DNA of 47,075 bases from Sulfurimonas sp. (GTDB taxonomy: Bacteria; Campylobacterota; Campylobacteria; Campylobacterales; Sulfurimonadaceae). The position numbers and the translations under genes were made by a program. The stretch covers positions 1-47,075 of the forward strand of contig JAGGWE010000171.1 of NCBI GenBank assembly GCA_021157665.1, given 5' to 3'. Shown piece after piece: positions 34,357 through 43,184 of the stretch. Within the stretch, counting starts at the first letter, position 1. Each line of letters opens with the position of its first letter. The notes below the pieces were generated by a model. That model did no database searches and was not told the DNA's origin. It was given only the letters and a program-made list of their open reading frames with translations.

Positions 34357-35360
34357 TGAAATTTTTCACTCTTTTATTCATATTTGTAAGCTTAGCATGT
34401 GGAGATAAAACTTTGACAATAGCAACTTACAATGTTGAAAACCTTTTTGATTTAAATAAGGGTGATTATAGATATAAAGAGTATAAACCAAATGGAAAAT
34501 CTCTTTGGAATAAAAAAAACTATAAAATTAAATTAGATAATATATCTAAAGTTATTAAAGATATTGATGCTGATATAATTGCTCTACAAGAGATAGGTTC
34601 ATTATCAGCACTCAAAGATTTACGACAAACACTAAAACAAAAAGGTTTATACTACCAATATTATAATATTACCAATAAAAAACCAACTGCAATAAAAGTA
34701 GCAATTCTCAGTAAAATACCATTTTCATATTCAAAAGATTTAAGTGTAACATACTCCTATAAATATCGAAATATTTTAGAAACTAAGTTTATAATTGACT
34801 CAAAAGAGTTATATCTATTTATTAACCACTGGAAATCAAAAGCTGGACCAGAGAGTATAAGAATAGTATCTGCAAAAAAACTAAAAGAAAGAATAAATAA
34901 AATTGGATATGAAAAAAATATTATATTGCTTGGTGATTTTAATTCAGACTATGAAGAATATATAAGATTTAAAAGAAAAAGAAAACATAATGATACTAAT
35001 GGAAAAACAGGTATTAACCATATATTAAGAACTTTAAAACAGACTACAAAAGCAAATCAAACTAAATATATAAAAAATAACTTTTATAACTTGTGGTATG
35101 ATACAAATAAAGAGAATAGATATTCATACATATATAGAGGTAAAAAAGAAGCACTTGATAATATTTTAATCTCTCAATCATTATTAGATAACAAAAATAT
35201 ATCTTATGTGAATAATTCTATTTTAAATTTTAGTAAAAGTTATTTATTTAAAAAGAAAAATATTTATAGATGGCAAACAACAAGAGGTAAAGTTAAAAAA
35301 CATAAAGGAAAAGGTTACTCTGATCATCTTCCTGTAATCGCAAAGTTTTATATAGAGTAA
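34356..35360 (+). CDS. Endonuclease/exonuclease/phosphatase family protein, exported
   Basis: Protein of 334 residues. The N-terminus MKFFTLLFIFVSLACGDKT is a signal peptide with an imperfect lipobox. The EEP fold is clear from TIATYNVENLF, DIIALQEIGS, FINHWKSKAGPES, ILLGDFNSDYEEY and the final GYSDHLPVIAKF, which hold the metal and catalytic His/Asp residues. Substrates in this family range from DNA to phospholipids and sugar phosphates, so a secreted or surface nuclease is only one option. It starts at GTG, overlapping the last base of the peptidase stop codon. The near-match TAGCATGTGGAG encodes Ala-Cys-Gly at the signal-peptide end. Confidence 0.83.
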   Translation: MKFFTLLFIFVSLACGDKTLTIATYNVENLFDLNKGDYRYKEYKPNGKSLWNKKNYKIKLDNISKVIKDIDADIIALQEIGSLSALKDLRQTLKQKGLYYQYYNITNKKPTAIKVAILSKIPFSYSKDLSVTYSYKYRNILETKFIIDSKELYLFINHWKSKAGPESIRIVSAKKLKERINKIGYEKNIILLGDFNSDYEEYIRFKRKRKHNDTNGKTGINHILRTLKQTTKANQTKYIKNNFYNLWYDTNKENRYSYIYRGKKEALDNILISQSLLDNKNISYVNNSILNFSKSYLFKKKNIYRWQTTRGKVKKHKGKGYSDHLPVIAKFYIE

Positions 35361-35387
35361 TATATAAAGTAAACTTCAACCTTAACC

Positions 35388-35412
35388 CTCGTTCCAATGC
35401 TCCGCGTGGGAG
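35388..35412. repeat. REP-like GC-rich palindrome beside the IS element
   Basis: CTCGTTCCAATGCTCCGCGTGGGAG is far richer in G+C than its surroundings and is an imperfect hairpin around a TCC loop. It resembles widespread bacterial palindromes of the type GTTCCCACGCTCCGCGTGGGAAC. It abuts the end of the IS110-family element. A possible further fragment, CTTGGGAGCG, lies at about 36760-36772 on the other side. Confidence 0.5.
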
Positions 35413-36604
35413 TTTCCACCTTTAAAAATCTTTAAAAAAGTAGCTTATTTCATATTTTCTACTTTTTTAATCTGAGTAAAATTCAAATATCTATCTGGGT
35501 CATATTGTTGTTTATTTTTATAAAGAGAATGTGCAAGTAAAACTATTTTACGCATAATAGCAATTTGAGCTAAAGGTTTTGGTTTACCTCTATCGACTAA
35601 TCTATCATACATATGTTTCATTTCCATGTTATATCTTACAACACTAAGTGTAGGCATAAATAATATATCTCGAACTAAGGATAATCCTTGTTTGGATATT
35701 CTAGCTTTTTTTTGTAGTGAAGTACCAGATTCTCTTTGTACAGGGTCTAGTCCACATAATGCTGTAATATGTTGTCTTGATGCATTCGGATATCTAAGAA
35801 AAAGATAGAGTAAAATAATGGCACTTTTTTGACCTACACCTGGAATTGAAATAATATTTTCATATGAATCTAAGTATGACTTATCATTCTCAATAATATG
35901 CATTATTTTTTCAATAAGTTTGTCTTGCTCTTTATCTAATTTAGATATTCTTTGATTAACATCTTTTAAAATATAACTGTCTTCAAGATTATATGTTGCT
36001 CCTTCAAGGTAGTTACTCAATCTTATTTTTTCTTTACCTATAGATTGATAGTATTTAATGAAAGAGCGTATCTGATGGGCTTTCTCATCCCTTAAAGGTA
36101 CTTTTATATCATTCTCTTTAACTAATACATGCATAGATGATAACATACGAGCATCTATTTTATCTGTCTTACTTCTATTTTTAATACTTTTTGAAAAAAA
36201 AGAACTTTGAGCTGCACCAACTTTAAAACATCGTATCTCTTTTGTTTGTGAAAAATATTCTAAAAGTGTAGAATAACTTCCTGTTGATTCGTAAACAAAT
36301 ACAATTTTCTCTATCTCTTTTTTATACAGCTTCTTTAGTTTATTATAGAACTTTTTTAGGCCTCTCAAACTATTTTCTATTTCAATATCTAATTCATTTT
36401 TAGGGATGTAGATTTGAAGTGTTGCTTTTGCAACATCTATTCCGATATAATCATTCATAAGAACCTCCATTAAGTGAAGAGTTCGGTAGCACAGACTTTG
36501 GTCTGTGTGATATACACTAAACCTGACTTTTACTTGTAAATACAGTCTGGTATTTTCCGACTCTGTTTCCACTCAAGTTATCGGTTTAGTTTTTTAACTC
36601 CCAC
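35406..36604 (-). mobile_element. IS110-family insertion sequence (boundaries approximate)
   Basis: The element carries one transposase gene. GTGGGAGTT at 35406-35414 and AACTCCCAC at 36596-36604 are exact 9-bp inverted complements outside the gene and may be the subterminal repeats of an IS1111-type element. The resulting size of about 1.2 kb fits the family. No target duplication is obvious, as expected for IS110. The true ends cannot be fixed without a second copy. Confidence 0.6.
35445..36458 (-). CDS. IS110-family transposase
   Basis: DEDD recombinase of 337 residues that cuts and joins DNA by a RuvC-like domain plus a C-terminal serine domain. The DEDD residues are Asp8 in GIDVAK, Glu57 in VYESTG, Asp99 and Asp102 in KTDKIDARML. 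The C-terminal Transposase_20 region contains SIPGVGQKSAIILL and ALCGLDPVQRESGTS with the likely catalytic Ser. The start at 36458 is supported by GGAGG 5-9 bp upstream. The reading frame is intact. IS110 elements use a bridge RNA encoded in the non-coding ends, so the 146 bp upstream of the gene (36459-36604) is the place to look. Confidence 0.92.
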   Translation of the reverse strand: MNDYIGIDVAKATLQIYIPKNELDIEIENSLRGLKKFYNKLKKLYKKEIEKIVFVYESTGSYSTLLEYFSQTKEIRCFKVGAAQSSFFSKSIKNRSKTDKIDARMLSSMHVLVKENDIKVPLRDEKAHQIRSFIKYYQSIGKEKIRLSNYLEGATYNLEDSYILKDVNQRISKLDKEQDKLIEKIMHIIENDKSYLDSYENIISIPGVGQKSAIILLYLFLRYPNASRQHITALCGLDPVQRESGTSLQKKARISKQGLSLVRDILFMPTLSVVRYNMEMKHMYDRLVDRGKPKPLAQIAIMRKIVLLAHSLYKNKQQYDPDRYLNFTQIKKVENMK

Positions 36605-36787
36605 TCTAGCTCATTATTTTATTAATGGCTTCAATTCATAACCCAATATCAATCTCACCGAATCTTACAATATGATTATACTGCTTTCTTGAATGGTATT
36701 TTTATCATACAAATCCATACTTCACTTTTTATTCTTATTGTTATATACACTAGCAAGTAGAACTTGGGAGCGAAAAACAATTTTCTT

Positions 36788-37417
36788 TTAATTTTCAAAA
36801 ATTATCAGTCTTTTATTAACACTTACATTTTTAAAATTAAATTCATTTTTTATCCATTCGAAAGTTTCTTTAGAATAGAAAAAAACATGAGTTGGGTCAT
36901 TTTTATAATACCAAGATTCAAAATCAATATTTTTATTATAAACCTCTGTCATCAGATATATTTTGGCATGTGGGTTTAATAAATTTTTTAAAAGTTTAAA
37001 CTCTTTATATGGATTGTAAAAATGTTCTATAACCTCACAACTACCAATATAATCATAACTTTGTTCTAGCAACTCTGGATAATTATGAAAATATGGATCA
37101 TATTGTTTTACTATGTAATTATTATCTTGTAAAACTTTAGATAAAACAGGTCCCGTTCCAGCACCAAAATCTAAACCTCTTGAATACGGTGTAAAATCTT
37201 TTAAAATTGCATCACTAATTGGGGAGATAAACTTTTGATAACCTTTGTCATTAACATCATTTTCATGTTGTTGATATACTAACTTTTCAGACTCTTTATC
37301 GATTTTATCATCTCTACCCATAAAGATTCCAAAACACTTTTCACATCTATAGTAAACCTTAGTATTTCTAAAAAACTCTTCACTTAATGTCGAACATAGA
37401 GGACAATTTATTTTCAT
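36788..37417 (-). CDS. Class I SAM-dependent methyltransferase with N-terminal zinc ribbon
   Basis: Protein of 209 residues. Residues 1-35 hold CPLC and CEKC pairs (Cys5, Cys8, Cys29, Cys32) forming a probable zinc ribbon. Then a SAM-binding fold follows with motif I GLDFGAGTGPVLSKVL, motif II QYDPYF and the post-I region CEVIEHFYNP, and a late THVFFYSKETFEW segment typical of Methyltransf_23. The substrate is unknown. It starts 6 bp after the HEPN-like gene, so they form a pair. Copy 9 of the GGCATGTGG motif lies within it, encoding Pro-His-Ala-Lys. Confidence 0.85.
   Translation of the reverse strand: MKINCPLCSTLSEEFFRNTKVYYRCEKCFGIFMGRDDKIDKESEKLVYQQHENDVNDKGYQKFISPISDAILKDFTPYSRGLDFGAGTGPVLSKVLQDNNYIVKQYDPYFHNYPELLEQSYDYIGSCEVIEHFYNPYKEFKLLKNLLNPHAKIYLMTEVYNKNIDFESWYYKNDPTHVFFYSKETFEWIKNEFNFKNVSVNKRLIIFEN
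36965..36973 (+). repeat. GGCATGTGG motif copy 9, in the methyltransferase gene
   Basis: Exact 9-mer extended to TTGGCATGTGGGTTTAAT, the fullest match to the extended consensus. In the gene's frame it encodes Pro-His-Ala-Lys. Confidence 0.85.
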
Positions 37418-37423
37418 TTATTA

Positions 37424-37993
37424 CTAATCTTTAAATTCATACAGTTCTTCAAGCAAATTTAATAATGGTAAAAATAAAACCTCTAGTTCTCTAATATTTA
37501 TATAACTCTGATTAGGAAAGAAAAAATGGCTGTTACGGTTTCGGCGTGTTCGAATGATGATGTAAAACATCTCTGTTATCAATTTTGCTTTTTGAGTATC
37601 AAATGCTATCTTATCAAAGAGTTCTCTTTGTGCACATTTAAGAGCAGTAGTAACTGTACCTGTATTAATTTCTGCCACATAATGAATCTCTAATCTAGTT
37701 AGTGTTTCATTTAGCCATTCATTATTTAGAGCAATAACTTTTTCACCATACTCATAATTGGCTCTTTTTTTAAAAAAAGGGATATGATGTTTTAAAAGAC
37801 ACGCCTTAAATAAAACCTCTGCACAAAGTGAGATATTACGCCAGAAATCAACAACTTCAAAATGATTTATCTCAAAAGAGATATCTGCAATTTCATAAAT
37901 ACCATTTTCATAGCTAATAACATTTTGAAATGTAGCTAAATGGATAGCATATTGATAATTTTCTTGGGCAATATTACTAATATCAACACTCAT
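37424..37993 (-). CDS. HEPN-like protein
   Basis: All-helical protein of 189 residues. The segment NISLCAEVLFKACLLKHHIP resembles the first HEPN core helix. RTRRNRNSHFF at about residues 149-159 gives the Arg-X4-6-His motif that forms the nuclease site of HEPN ribonucleases. No nucleotidyltransferase (MNT) partner is next to it. Its neighbour is the zinc-ribbon methyltransferase, 6 bp downstream. HEPN proteins include toxins, anti-phage effectors and simple RNA-binding proteins, so the role is open. Confidence 0.6.
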   Translation of the reverse strand: MSVDISNIAQENYQYAIHLATFQNVISYENGIYEIADISFEINHFEVVDFWRNISLCAEVLFKACLLKHHIPFFKKRANYEYGEKVIALNNEWLNETLTRLEIHYVAEINTGTVTTALKCAQRELFDKIAFDTQKAKLITEMFYIIIRTRRNRNSHFFFPNQSYINIRELEVLFLPLLNLLEELYEFKD

Positions 37994-38051
37994 AGTCCAT
38001 CATTTCCTCTTTAGTTTTATATCATAAATTATACTATTTATTATCTAAATT

Positions 38052-39077
38052 TTAATGCCATATTCCCTCAAGAGAATAATTACAATATGGACAAACACCA
38101 TTTTCGTCAAGTTCATTAATAACAAATTGCCCAATATTTCCACTTCTATCTATTACTCTTTTTTTACAACTTGGACAATATGTAGATTCATGGTCTTCGT
38201 TATCTACATTTCCAACATAAAGATATTTTAAACCCTCTTCCTGTCCTATTTTATAAGCCCGAAGAAGTGTAGATTCTGGTGTACGAGGAACATCTAGCAT
38301 CTTATATGTTGGATGAAAAGCTGAAAGATGCCAAGGTATTGAAATATCAAGCCCTGCTATAAATTTTGCAATAGAACGAATCTCTTCATCTGAATCATTT
38401 TTACCAGGAATCAGTAGAGTTGTTATCTCTATCCAAATCCCTTTGGCATGTGCATATTTAACTGCCTCTAAAACTGGCTTAAGTCTAGCACCACATATCT
38501 CTTTATAAAACTCATCACTGAAACTTTTAATATCTATATTCATCCCATCTATATATGGCTCTAGTAAATCTATCGCTTTTTTTGTTTCAAATCCACTAGT
38601 GACATAGATATTTTTTAGACCCTTTTCATGTGCTAGTTTTGCTGTATCATAAGTATATTCAAAAAATACAATTGGTTCATTATAAGTATAAGCAACTGAA
38701 TCACAATCATTTTCAATAGCTAACTCAACTATTCGCTCAGGTGAAAGTTCACGACCTACAATCTCTTGATTATGCTCTTTTGGATACTGAGATATATCGT
38801 AGTTTTGACAAAACTTACAAGAAAAATTACATCCAACTGTTCCAAATGAAAAAACTCTGCTTTTTGGTAAAAAATGAAACATAGGTTTTTTCTCTACTGG
38901 ATCAACATTTACAGCTGCTGCAAGTCCATACACAAGTAATTTTAACTCGCCATCTTCAACCCTTCTAACACCACAAATACCATATTCACCCTCATCAAGT
39001 TTACACGATTGTGCACATGCCTGACACAAAACTTTACCTGAGGCTAGTTTTTTACTTAACCATGCTGTTTTAGACAT
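38052..39077 (-). CDS. amrS: AmmeMemoRadiSam system radical SAM enzyme
   Basis: Radical SAM protein of about 341 residues related to pyruvate formate-lyase activase. The cluster motif is CNFSCKFC (C-X3-C-X2-C) near residue 79, preceded by the N-terminal Cys-rich LCQACAQSCKLDEGEYGICG and followed at the C-terminus by two further CXXC pairs (YCPSC, VCPYC). The other members of the AmmeMemoRadiSam set are not next to it. The start is uncertain between two adjacent ATGs. The second (39077) is chosen for better spacing from AAAGGGG. A 34-bp element shared with the acetyl-CoA synthetase promoter lies about 49 bp upstream. Confidence 0.9.
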   Translation of the reverse strand: MSKTAWLSKKLASGKVLCQACAQSCKLDEGEYGICGVRRVEDGELKLLVYGLAAAVNVDPVEKKPMFHFLPKSRVFSFGTVGCNFSCKFCQNYDISQYPKEHNQEIVGRELSPERIVELAIENDCDSVAYTYNEPIVFFEYTYDTAKLAHEKGLKNIYVTSGFETKKAIDLLEPYIDGMNIDIKSFSDEFYKEICGARLKPVLEAVKYAHAKGIWIEITTLLIPGKNDSDEEIRSIAKFIAGLDISIPWHLSAFHPTYKMLDVPRTPESTLLRAYKIGQEEGLKYLYVGNVDNEDHESTYCPSCKKRVIDRSGNIGQFVINELDENGVCPYCNYSLEGIWH

Positions 39078-39125
39078 CATATCCCCTTTAAAAATCTTTT
39101 ATAACTCTTAGACCTTATCAGTATG

Positions 39126-39159
39126 ATAACATATGATGCAATAAGTTAAGATTAGTTTC
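39126..39159. promoter_or_regulatory. 34-bp element shared with 44985-45018, copy 1
   Basis: Matches the second copy in 31 of 34 positions; the exact shared core AATAAGTTAAGATTAGTTTC is 20 bp. It lies 46-49 bp upstream of amrS (-) and 57 bp upstream of the pcm-like gene (+), so it is in a divergent promoter region. Read on the minus strand it contains TGTTATCAT and CTTAACTT, which may be promoter boxes. Confidence 0.6.
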
Positions 39160-39215
39160 CTTTATATTATAATTTAGTTAAAATATAAAAATTAATAATT
39201 TTTGGAGAGTAAACA

Positions 39216-39827
39216 ATGACTTCTAACAATAATTTAGTAAATTACCTTATAAATAAAGATGTTTTAAAATCAAATAATATTATAGATGCTTTTAGAAATA
39301 TTGATAGAATAGATTTTGTTTTAGATTCGAGTGCTTCAGATATTTATGAAGACTATCCACTACAAATTGGATTTAGACAAACTATCTCACAACCAACTAC
39401 AGTTGCTATGATGATGGAGATGCTTCAGCCAAAAGTGGGACAAAAAATCTTAGATATTGGGAGTGGTTCAGGCTGGAGTACAACAATTCTTGCTTTTATT
39501 GTCGGTGAGAGTGGTTCAGTTCTTGGGCTAGAGAGAGTTGATTCTCTTGTTAAATTTGGAAGTGATAACCTTGAAAAATATAAATTTAAAAATGCTAAAA
39601 TTATTAAGGCAGGAGATAAACTTGGAGTAGTTGGTGAAAAGTTTGACCGTATTTTAGTCTCAGCGGCAGCTGATGAGTTTCCATCAGATTTATCTAATCA
39701 GTTAAAAGTTGGTGGGAAACTTGTTATTCCTGTAAAAAATTCAATTCTTGAGATTACAAAGCAGGAAGATGGAAAGATTAAAGGAATAGAGCATTATGGT
39801 TTTACTTTTGTTCCATTAATTTTTTAA
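39216..39827 (+). CDS. Protein-L-isoaspartate O-methyltransferase-like protein
   Basis: SAM-dependent methyltransferase of 203 residues similar to Pcm, which methylates isoaspartyl residues as a first step in repairing aged proteins. Seen are the Pcm substrate-side stretch YEDYPLQIGFRQTISQPTTV, SAM motif I ILDIGSGSGWSTTILAFIVG, VLGLERVDSLVKFG and the post-motif region DRILVSAAADEFP. GGAGAG precedes the ATG by 8 bp. It ends 11 bp from the convergent ACP gene. Confidence 0.85.
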   Translation: MTSNNNLVNYLINKDVLKSNNIIDAFRNIDRIDFVLDSSASDIYEDYPLQIGFRQTISQPTTVAMMMEMLQPKVGQKILDIGSGSGWSTTILAFIVGESGSVLGLERVDSLVKFGSDNLEKYKFKNAKIIKAGDKLGVVGEKFDRILVSAAADEFPSDLSNQLKVGGKLVIPVKNSILEITKQEDGKIKGIEHYGFTFVPLIF

Positions 39828-39838
39828 TAATATTTAAT

Positions 39839-40081
39839 TTATAAGCCTTGTATAAAATAATCTGCCATATTTTCAAGAGTATCTACTTTTGAGTAGTCTG
39901 CTTCTGGCACTTCAACGCCAAGTTCCTCATTCATTGCTGTAAGTATTTTTAAAAAATCAAATGAATCAATCTCTAAAGAACGCTGTATATTTTCATTCTC
40001 TTCAATCTCATCCTCTTCAATATCTGGTGCAATCTCTAAAATAGTTTTAATTATTATATTTTTAATTTCATCTTTTGTCAT
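39839..40081 (-). CDS. Acyl carrier protein, last gene of the 2-oxoacid dehydrogenase operon
   Basis: Acidic protein of 80 residues. Ser40 in the motif SLEIDSFDFLKIL is the phosphopantetheine site (DS motif with flanking hydrophobics), and the four-helix pattern is normal. It is not the housekeeping acpP by context: its ATG overlaps the E2 stop codon by 4 bp. A role in delivering octanoate for lipoylation of E2 is an inference from the nearby LipM-like and LipA genes. Confidence 0.85.
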   Translation of the reverse strand: MTKDEIKNIIIKTILEIAPDIEEDEIEENENIQRSLEIDSFDFLKILTAMNEELGVEVPEADYSKVDTLENMADYFIQGL

Positions 40082-41226
40082 ACTAACTCCTCTGGTTTTT
40101 GTAAAAATTGATTTAGTTTATCTAAAAACTGTGCCCCTATTCGCCCATCAGTTGCACGGTGATCTCCAGCTATTGTAGCCTGCATAACTTTTCTCACACA
40201 TAAAGTATCACCCTCAGCCCAAGGAGAATCAACAATAGCCCCAAGCCCAACAACAGCCAGTTGAGGAGGATAAATAACTCCATAAACAGATTCTACTCCT
40301 AAATCACCTAAATTTGTAATAGTAATAGTCTGCTTAGTCATCTCACTAGCACGAAGCTTACCTGTTCGTGTTCTTGATATTAAATCACTTAAAGAGTTCA
40401 TTGTATCATTTAAACCTAAGTTTTGTGCATCTAAAAGAGCAGGAGTCATTAAACCACCTTTCCTCAGTGCTATGGCGATACCAGGATGAATCTCTTGACT
40501 TATCTGATGTTCATCATCTAACCAAAAACCATTTAACTGAGGAGTCTCTTTAAGAGAGAGTACAACTCCACGAATTAAAATTGCAACAGGTAAAATTCTC
40601 TCTTTTATACTACGCTCTTTATTTAACTCTGCTAAGTAGTTTAATGCTGGTGTCATGTTGATTGAAGTAGATAAATAATAGTGTGGTATTTCAGAATTAG
40701 ACTTACTCATTGCCGCTGCAATAGCTTGACGCATACCATTTTTTTCTTTTTTTACTTTTTCTTTTTTTTCAGGTATTTTACTTATTGTTTTAGACATAGC
40801 TTCAACTTGGCTAAGATGTATAACACCATTTATAGGTTCAATTTTAGTTAAATCTACACCTAACTCATCTGCCTTTTTACGAGCAATAGGAGATATTTTT
40901 AGACGCTCATTTTCAGTCTCTACAACTAACTCTTTTTGAGACTCCACAATTTTTTCTTCACTCTCCACTTTCACTTGAGAAACCTCTTCACTATCAGAAT
41001 TAATAATTGCAAGAACCACACCCACTTTACATTCAGTTTCCTCTTCTACCAAAAGCTTTTCAATTACACCATCTTCAAAAACTTCTATCTCTATAACACC
41101 CTTACTAGTTTCAACCTCAGCTATAACCTGACCTTTAGTAACTCTATCACCCTCTTTAACCAGCCACTCCATTAAAATAGCTGATTCCATATCTGCACCT
41201 AAACTAGGCATTAAAAACTGACTCAT
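40078..41226 (-). CDS. 2-oxoacid dehydrogenase E2 (dihydrolipoamide acetyltransferase)
   Basis: Acyltransferase core of the complex, 382 residues. A single lipoyl domain at residues 1-75 carries Lys42 in VETSKGV. The E1/E3-binding domain is at about residues 108-145 (KISPIARKKADELGVDL). The catalytic domain runs from about residue 165 and ends with the HXXXDG site in GDHRATDGRIGAQFL. The enzyme transfers an acetyl group to CoA. A linker of about 30 residues rich in Glu, Val and Ser follows the lipoyl domain. It overlaps both the E1 beta gene and the ACP gene by 4 bp. Confidence 0.94.
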   Translation of the reverse strand: MSQFLMPSLGADMESAILMEWLVKEGDRVTKGQVIAEVETSKGVIEIEVFEDGVIEKLLVEEETECKVGVVLAIINSDSEEVSQVKVESEEKIVESQKELVVETENERLKISPIARKKADELGVDLTKIEPINGVIHLSQVEAMSKTISKIPEKKEKVKKEKNGMRQAIAAAMSKSNSEIPHYYLSTSINMTPALNYLAELNKERSIKERILPVAILIRGVVLSLKETPQLNGFWLDDEHQISQEIHPGIAIALRKGGLMTPALLDAQNLGLNDTMNSLSDLISRTRTGKLRASEMTKQTITITNLGDLGVESVYGVIYPPQLAVVGLGAIVDSPWAEGDTLCVRKVMQATIAGDHRATDGRIGAQFLDKLNQFLQKPEELV

Positions 41227-42206
41227 GATACACCCATCACTTTTTTTACCACATCTACAATCTTCTTGGCATGTGGCAGTGCCTCATCTTCAAGATGTTT
41301 AGCAAAGGGAAGAGGCACTTCCACGGTGCATACTCTAGCCATAGGAGTATCTAACTCATAAAAAGCCTGTTCATTTATACGAGCCATTATTTCAGCAGAA
41401 ATACTTCCAGACTTCCAACCCTCATCAACTATAATAACTTTATGCGTTTTTTTAATAGATTTCATAATAGTTTCATCATCTAAAGGACGAAGAGAACGAA
41501 GGTCAATAACCTCAACTGCTATCCCCTCTTTTTCCAAACTCTCAACGGCTTCCAGTACCTTAAAAAGATTTATTCCATATGTTAAAATAGTTATATCTTT
41601 ACCCTCTTTATATACTTGTGCTTTTCCAATAGCCAAAGGTGTAACTTTAGTATCAAGAGAACCTTTAGAGTTATACAAAAGTGAGTTTTCAAAAATAAGT
41701 ACGGGATCTGGATCAGCCAATGCAAGAGTAAGCATATCATAAGCATCTTGAACAGTAGCAGGAGTTAAAACCTTTAGTCCTGGGATATGAGCAAACCATC
41801 CCTCTAAGGAGTGGGAATGTTGAGCCCCTAACTGTTTACCACCACCAGTTGCCATACGAATAACTAAGGGTACATTAAACTGTCCACCAGACATATAAAG
41901 CAAGGTTGCGGCATTATTCATAATTTGATCTAGTGCTAAAAGACTAAAATTTACAGTCATAATCTCCACAATAGGTCGCATACCATTCATAGCCGCACCA
42001 ATTCCTGCACCTGTAAAAGCTGATTCACTAAGTGGTGTATCGATTATCCGTTTATCTGTAAATTCATCTAAAAGTCCTTTACTTACAGCAAAACAACCAC
42101 CATAATGTCCAACATCTTCACCCATTAAAAATACTCGTTCATCTTCTTGCATAGCTTTACGGATAGATTCTCGTACAGCTTCACGATATGTAATAATATT
42201 ATCCAT
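41223..42206 (-). CDS. 2-oxoacid dehydrogenase E1 beta subunit (pyruvate or acetoin type)
   Basis: Protein of 327 residues with the E1 beta pattern: REAVRESIRKAMQEDERVFL, MGEDVGHYGGCFAVSKGL, DTPLSESAFTGAGIGAAMNG, then MATGGGKQLGAQHSHSLEGW and the C-terminal transketolase domain with VIDLRSLRPLDDETI. Both the AcoB and PdhB families share these, so substrate (acetoin or pyruvate) is not settled. It overlaps E1 alpha by 8 bp and E2 by 4 bp. Copy 10 of the motif lies in its C-terminal region. Confidence 0.93.
   Translation of the reverse strand: MDNIITYREAVRESIRKAMQEDERVFLMGEDVGHYGGCFAVSKGLLDEFTDKRIIDTPLSESAFTGAGIGAAMNGMRPIVEIMTVNFSLLALDQIMNNAATLLYMSGGQFNVPLVIRMATGGGKQLGAQHSHSLEGWFAHIPGLKVLTPATVQDAYDMLTLALADPDPVLIFENSLLYNSKGSLDTKVTPLAIGKAQVYKEGKDITILTYGINLFKVLEAVESLEKEGIAVEVIDLRSLRPLDDETIMKSIKKTHKVIIVDEGWKSGSISAEIMARINEQAFYELDTPMARVCTVEVPLPFAKHLEDEALPHAKKIVDVVKKVMGVS
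41268..41276 (+). repeat. GGCATGTGG motif copy 10, in the E1 beta gene
   Basis: Exact 9-mer extended to TTGGCATGTGGCAG. In the gene's frame it encodes Pro-His-Ala-Lys, 16 codons before the end. Confidence 0.85.
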
Positions 42207-43173
42207 GATTCACCTCCGAGTAAACAAATTTTTCTAAATCTTTTATAGGTTCAAGTGTACCATTCTCAGCAAACTCTACTGCCTCATCAATAACACTAGC
42301 TATCTCATTCTCAATCTCTTGTACATCTATCTCTGACCAAAGTCCCATCTCTTTGAGTTTTTCTTCAAACACAACTAAAGGACCTTTTTCTTTCCACTCT
42401 TTAACCTCTGCCTTTTCACGGTAAAGTTCAGCATCAAACATAGAGTGAGCACGAAAACGGTAAGTAAGACACTCTAAAAATATAGGTTCACCATTTTCAC
42501 GAATATCCTCAACAGCTCTTTTAGAGGCTTTTGCTACATCTATAACGCTCATCCCATCTACCTGTTTTGAGTGAATCTTATATGAAGCTGCTTTTTTATA
42601 TATCTCAGTTTCAGATTCGGTTAGCTTTAAAGCTGTTCCCATAGCATAACGATTATTTTCACAAACAAAAAGAATAGGAAGTTTCCACAAAGCAGCCAAG
42701 TTCAAAGACTCATGAAATTCACCCTCAGCCACAGCACCATCACCAAAGATACAAACAGTTACACGATTTTTATTTTGCATCTTATCTGCAAGTGCCATTC
42801 CAACTGCTAAAGGTAAAGCACCAGCAACTATGGCACTACCACCATAAAAGCGTGTCTTAGCATCAAAAAGGTGCATAGAACCACCTCGTCCTCTTGAACA
42901 CCCTTCCATCTTGCCAAATAACTCTGCCATAATACTTTTTGCACTTATTCCACGAGCAAGTGCTTGACCATGTTCACGATAAGTAGCCAAAACTGCATCA
43001 TCTTCACTTAGTGCATTCATAACTCCAACAGCTATAGCCTCTTCTCCTATATAAAGATGTAAAAAACCACCAATCTTTTGTTTAGAATAAAGTTCAATAC
43101 ACTTCTCTTCAAATCGCCTAATCAAAAGCATCTGATAGTAAAACTCTTTAGCTTTAGTTAAATTAAGTTCCAT
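42199..43173 (-). CDS. 2-oxoacid dehydrogenase E1 alpha subunit (pyruvate or acetoin type)
   Basis: Thiamine-diphosphate subunit of 324 residues. The N-terminal pattern is RFEEKCIELYSKQKIGGFLH, followed by GEEAIAVGVMNALSEDD and YREHGQALARG. The thiamine-binding motif runs from GDGAVAEGEFHE to the Asn pair in VCENN. The family carries out decarboxylation of the 2-oxoacid (pyruvate) or cleavage of acetoin. It lies 11 bp after the acetyl-CoA synthetase gene. Confidence 0.93.
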   Translation of the reverse strand: MELNLTKAKEFYYQMLLIRRFEEKCIELYSKQKIGGFLHLYIGEEAIAVGVMNALSEDDAVLATYREHGQALARGISAKSIMAELFGKMEGCSRGRGGSMHLFDAKTRFYGGSAIVAGALPLAVGMALADKMQNKNRVTVCIFGDGAVAEGEFHESLNLAALWKLPILFVCENNRYAMGTALKLTESETEIYKKAASYKIHSKQVDGMSVIDVAKASKRAVEDIRENGEPIFLECLTYRFRAHSMFDAELYREKAEVKEWKEKGPLVVFEEKLKEMGLWSEIDVQEIENEIASVIDEAVEFAENGTLEPIKDLEKFVYSEVNHG

Positions 43174-43184
43174 AAAAAACTCCT

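Noticed and set aside
36458..36572. Upstream start for the IS110 transposase giving 375 residues.
   Set aside because: GGAGG directly precedes the ATG at 36458, and the family begins a few residues before GIDVAK. The upstream part is more likely the non-coding end of the element.
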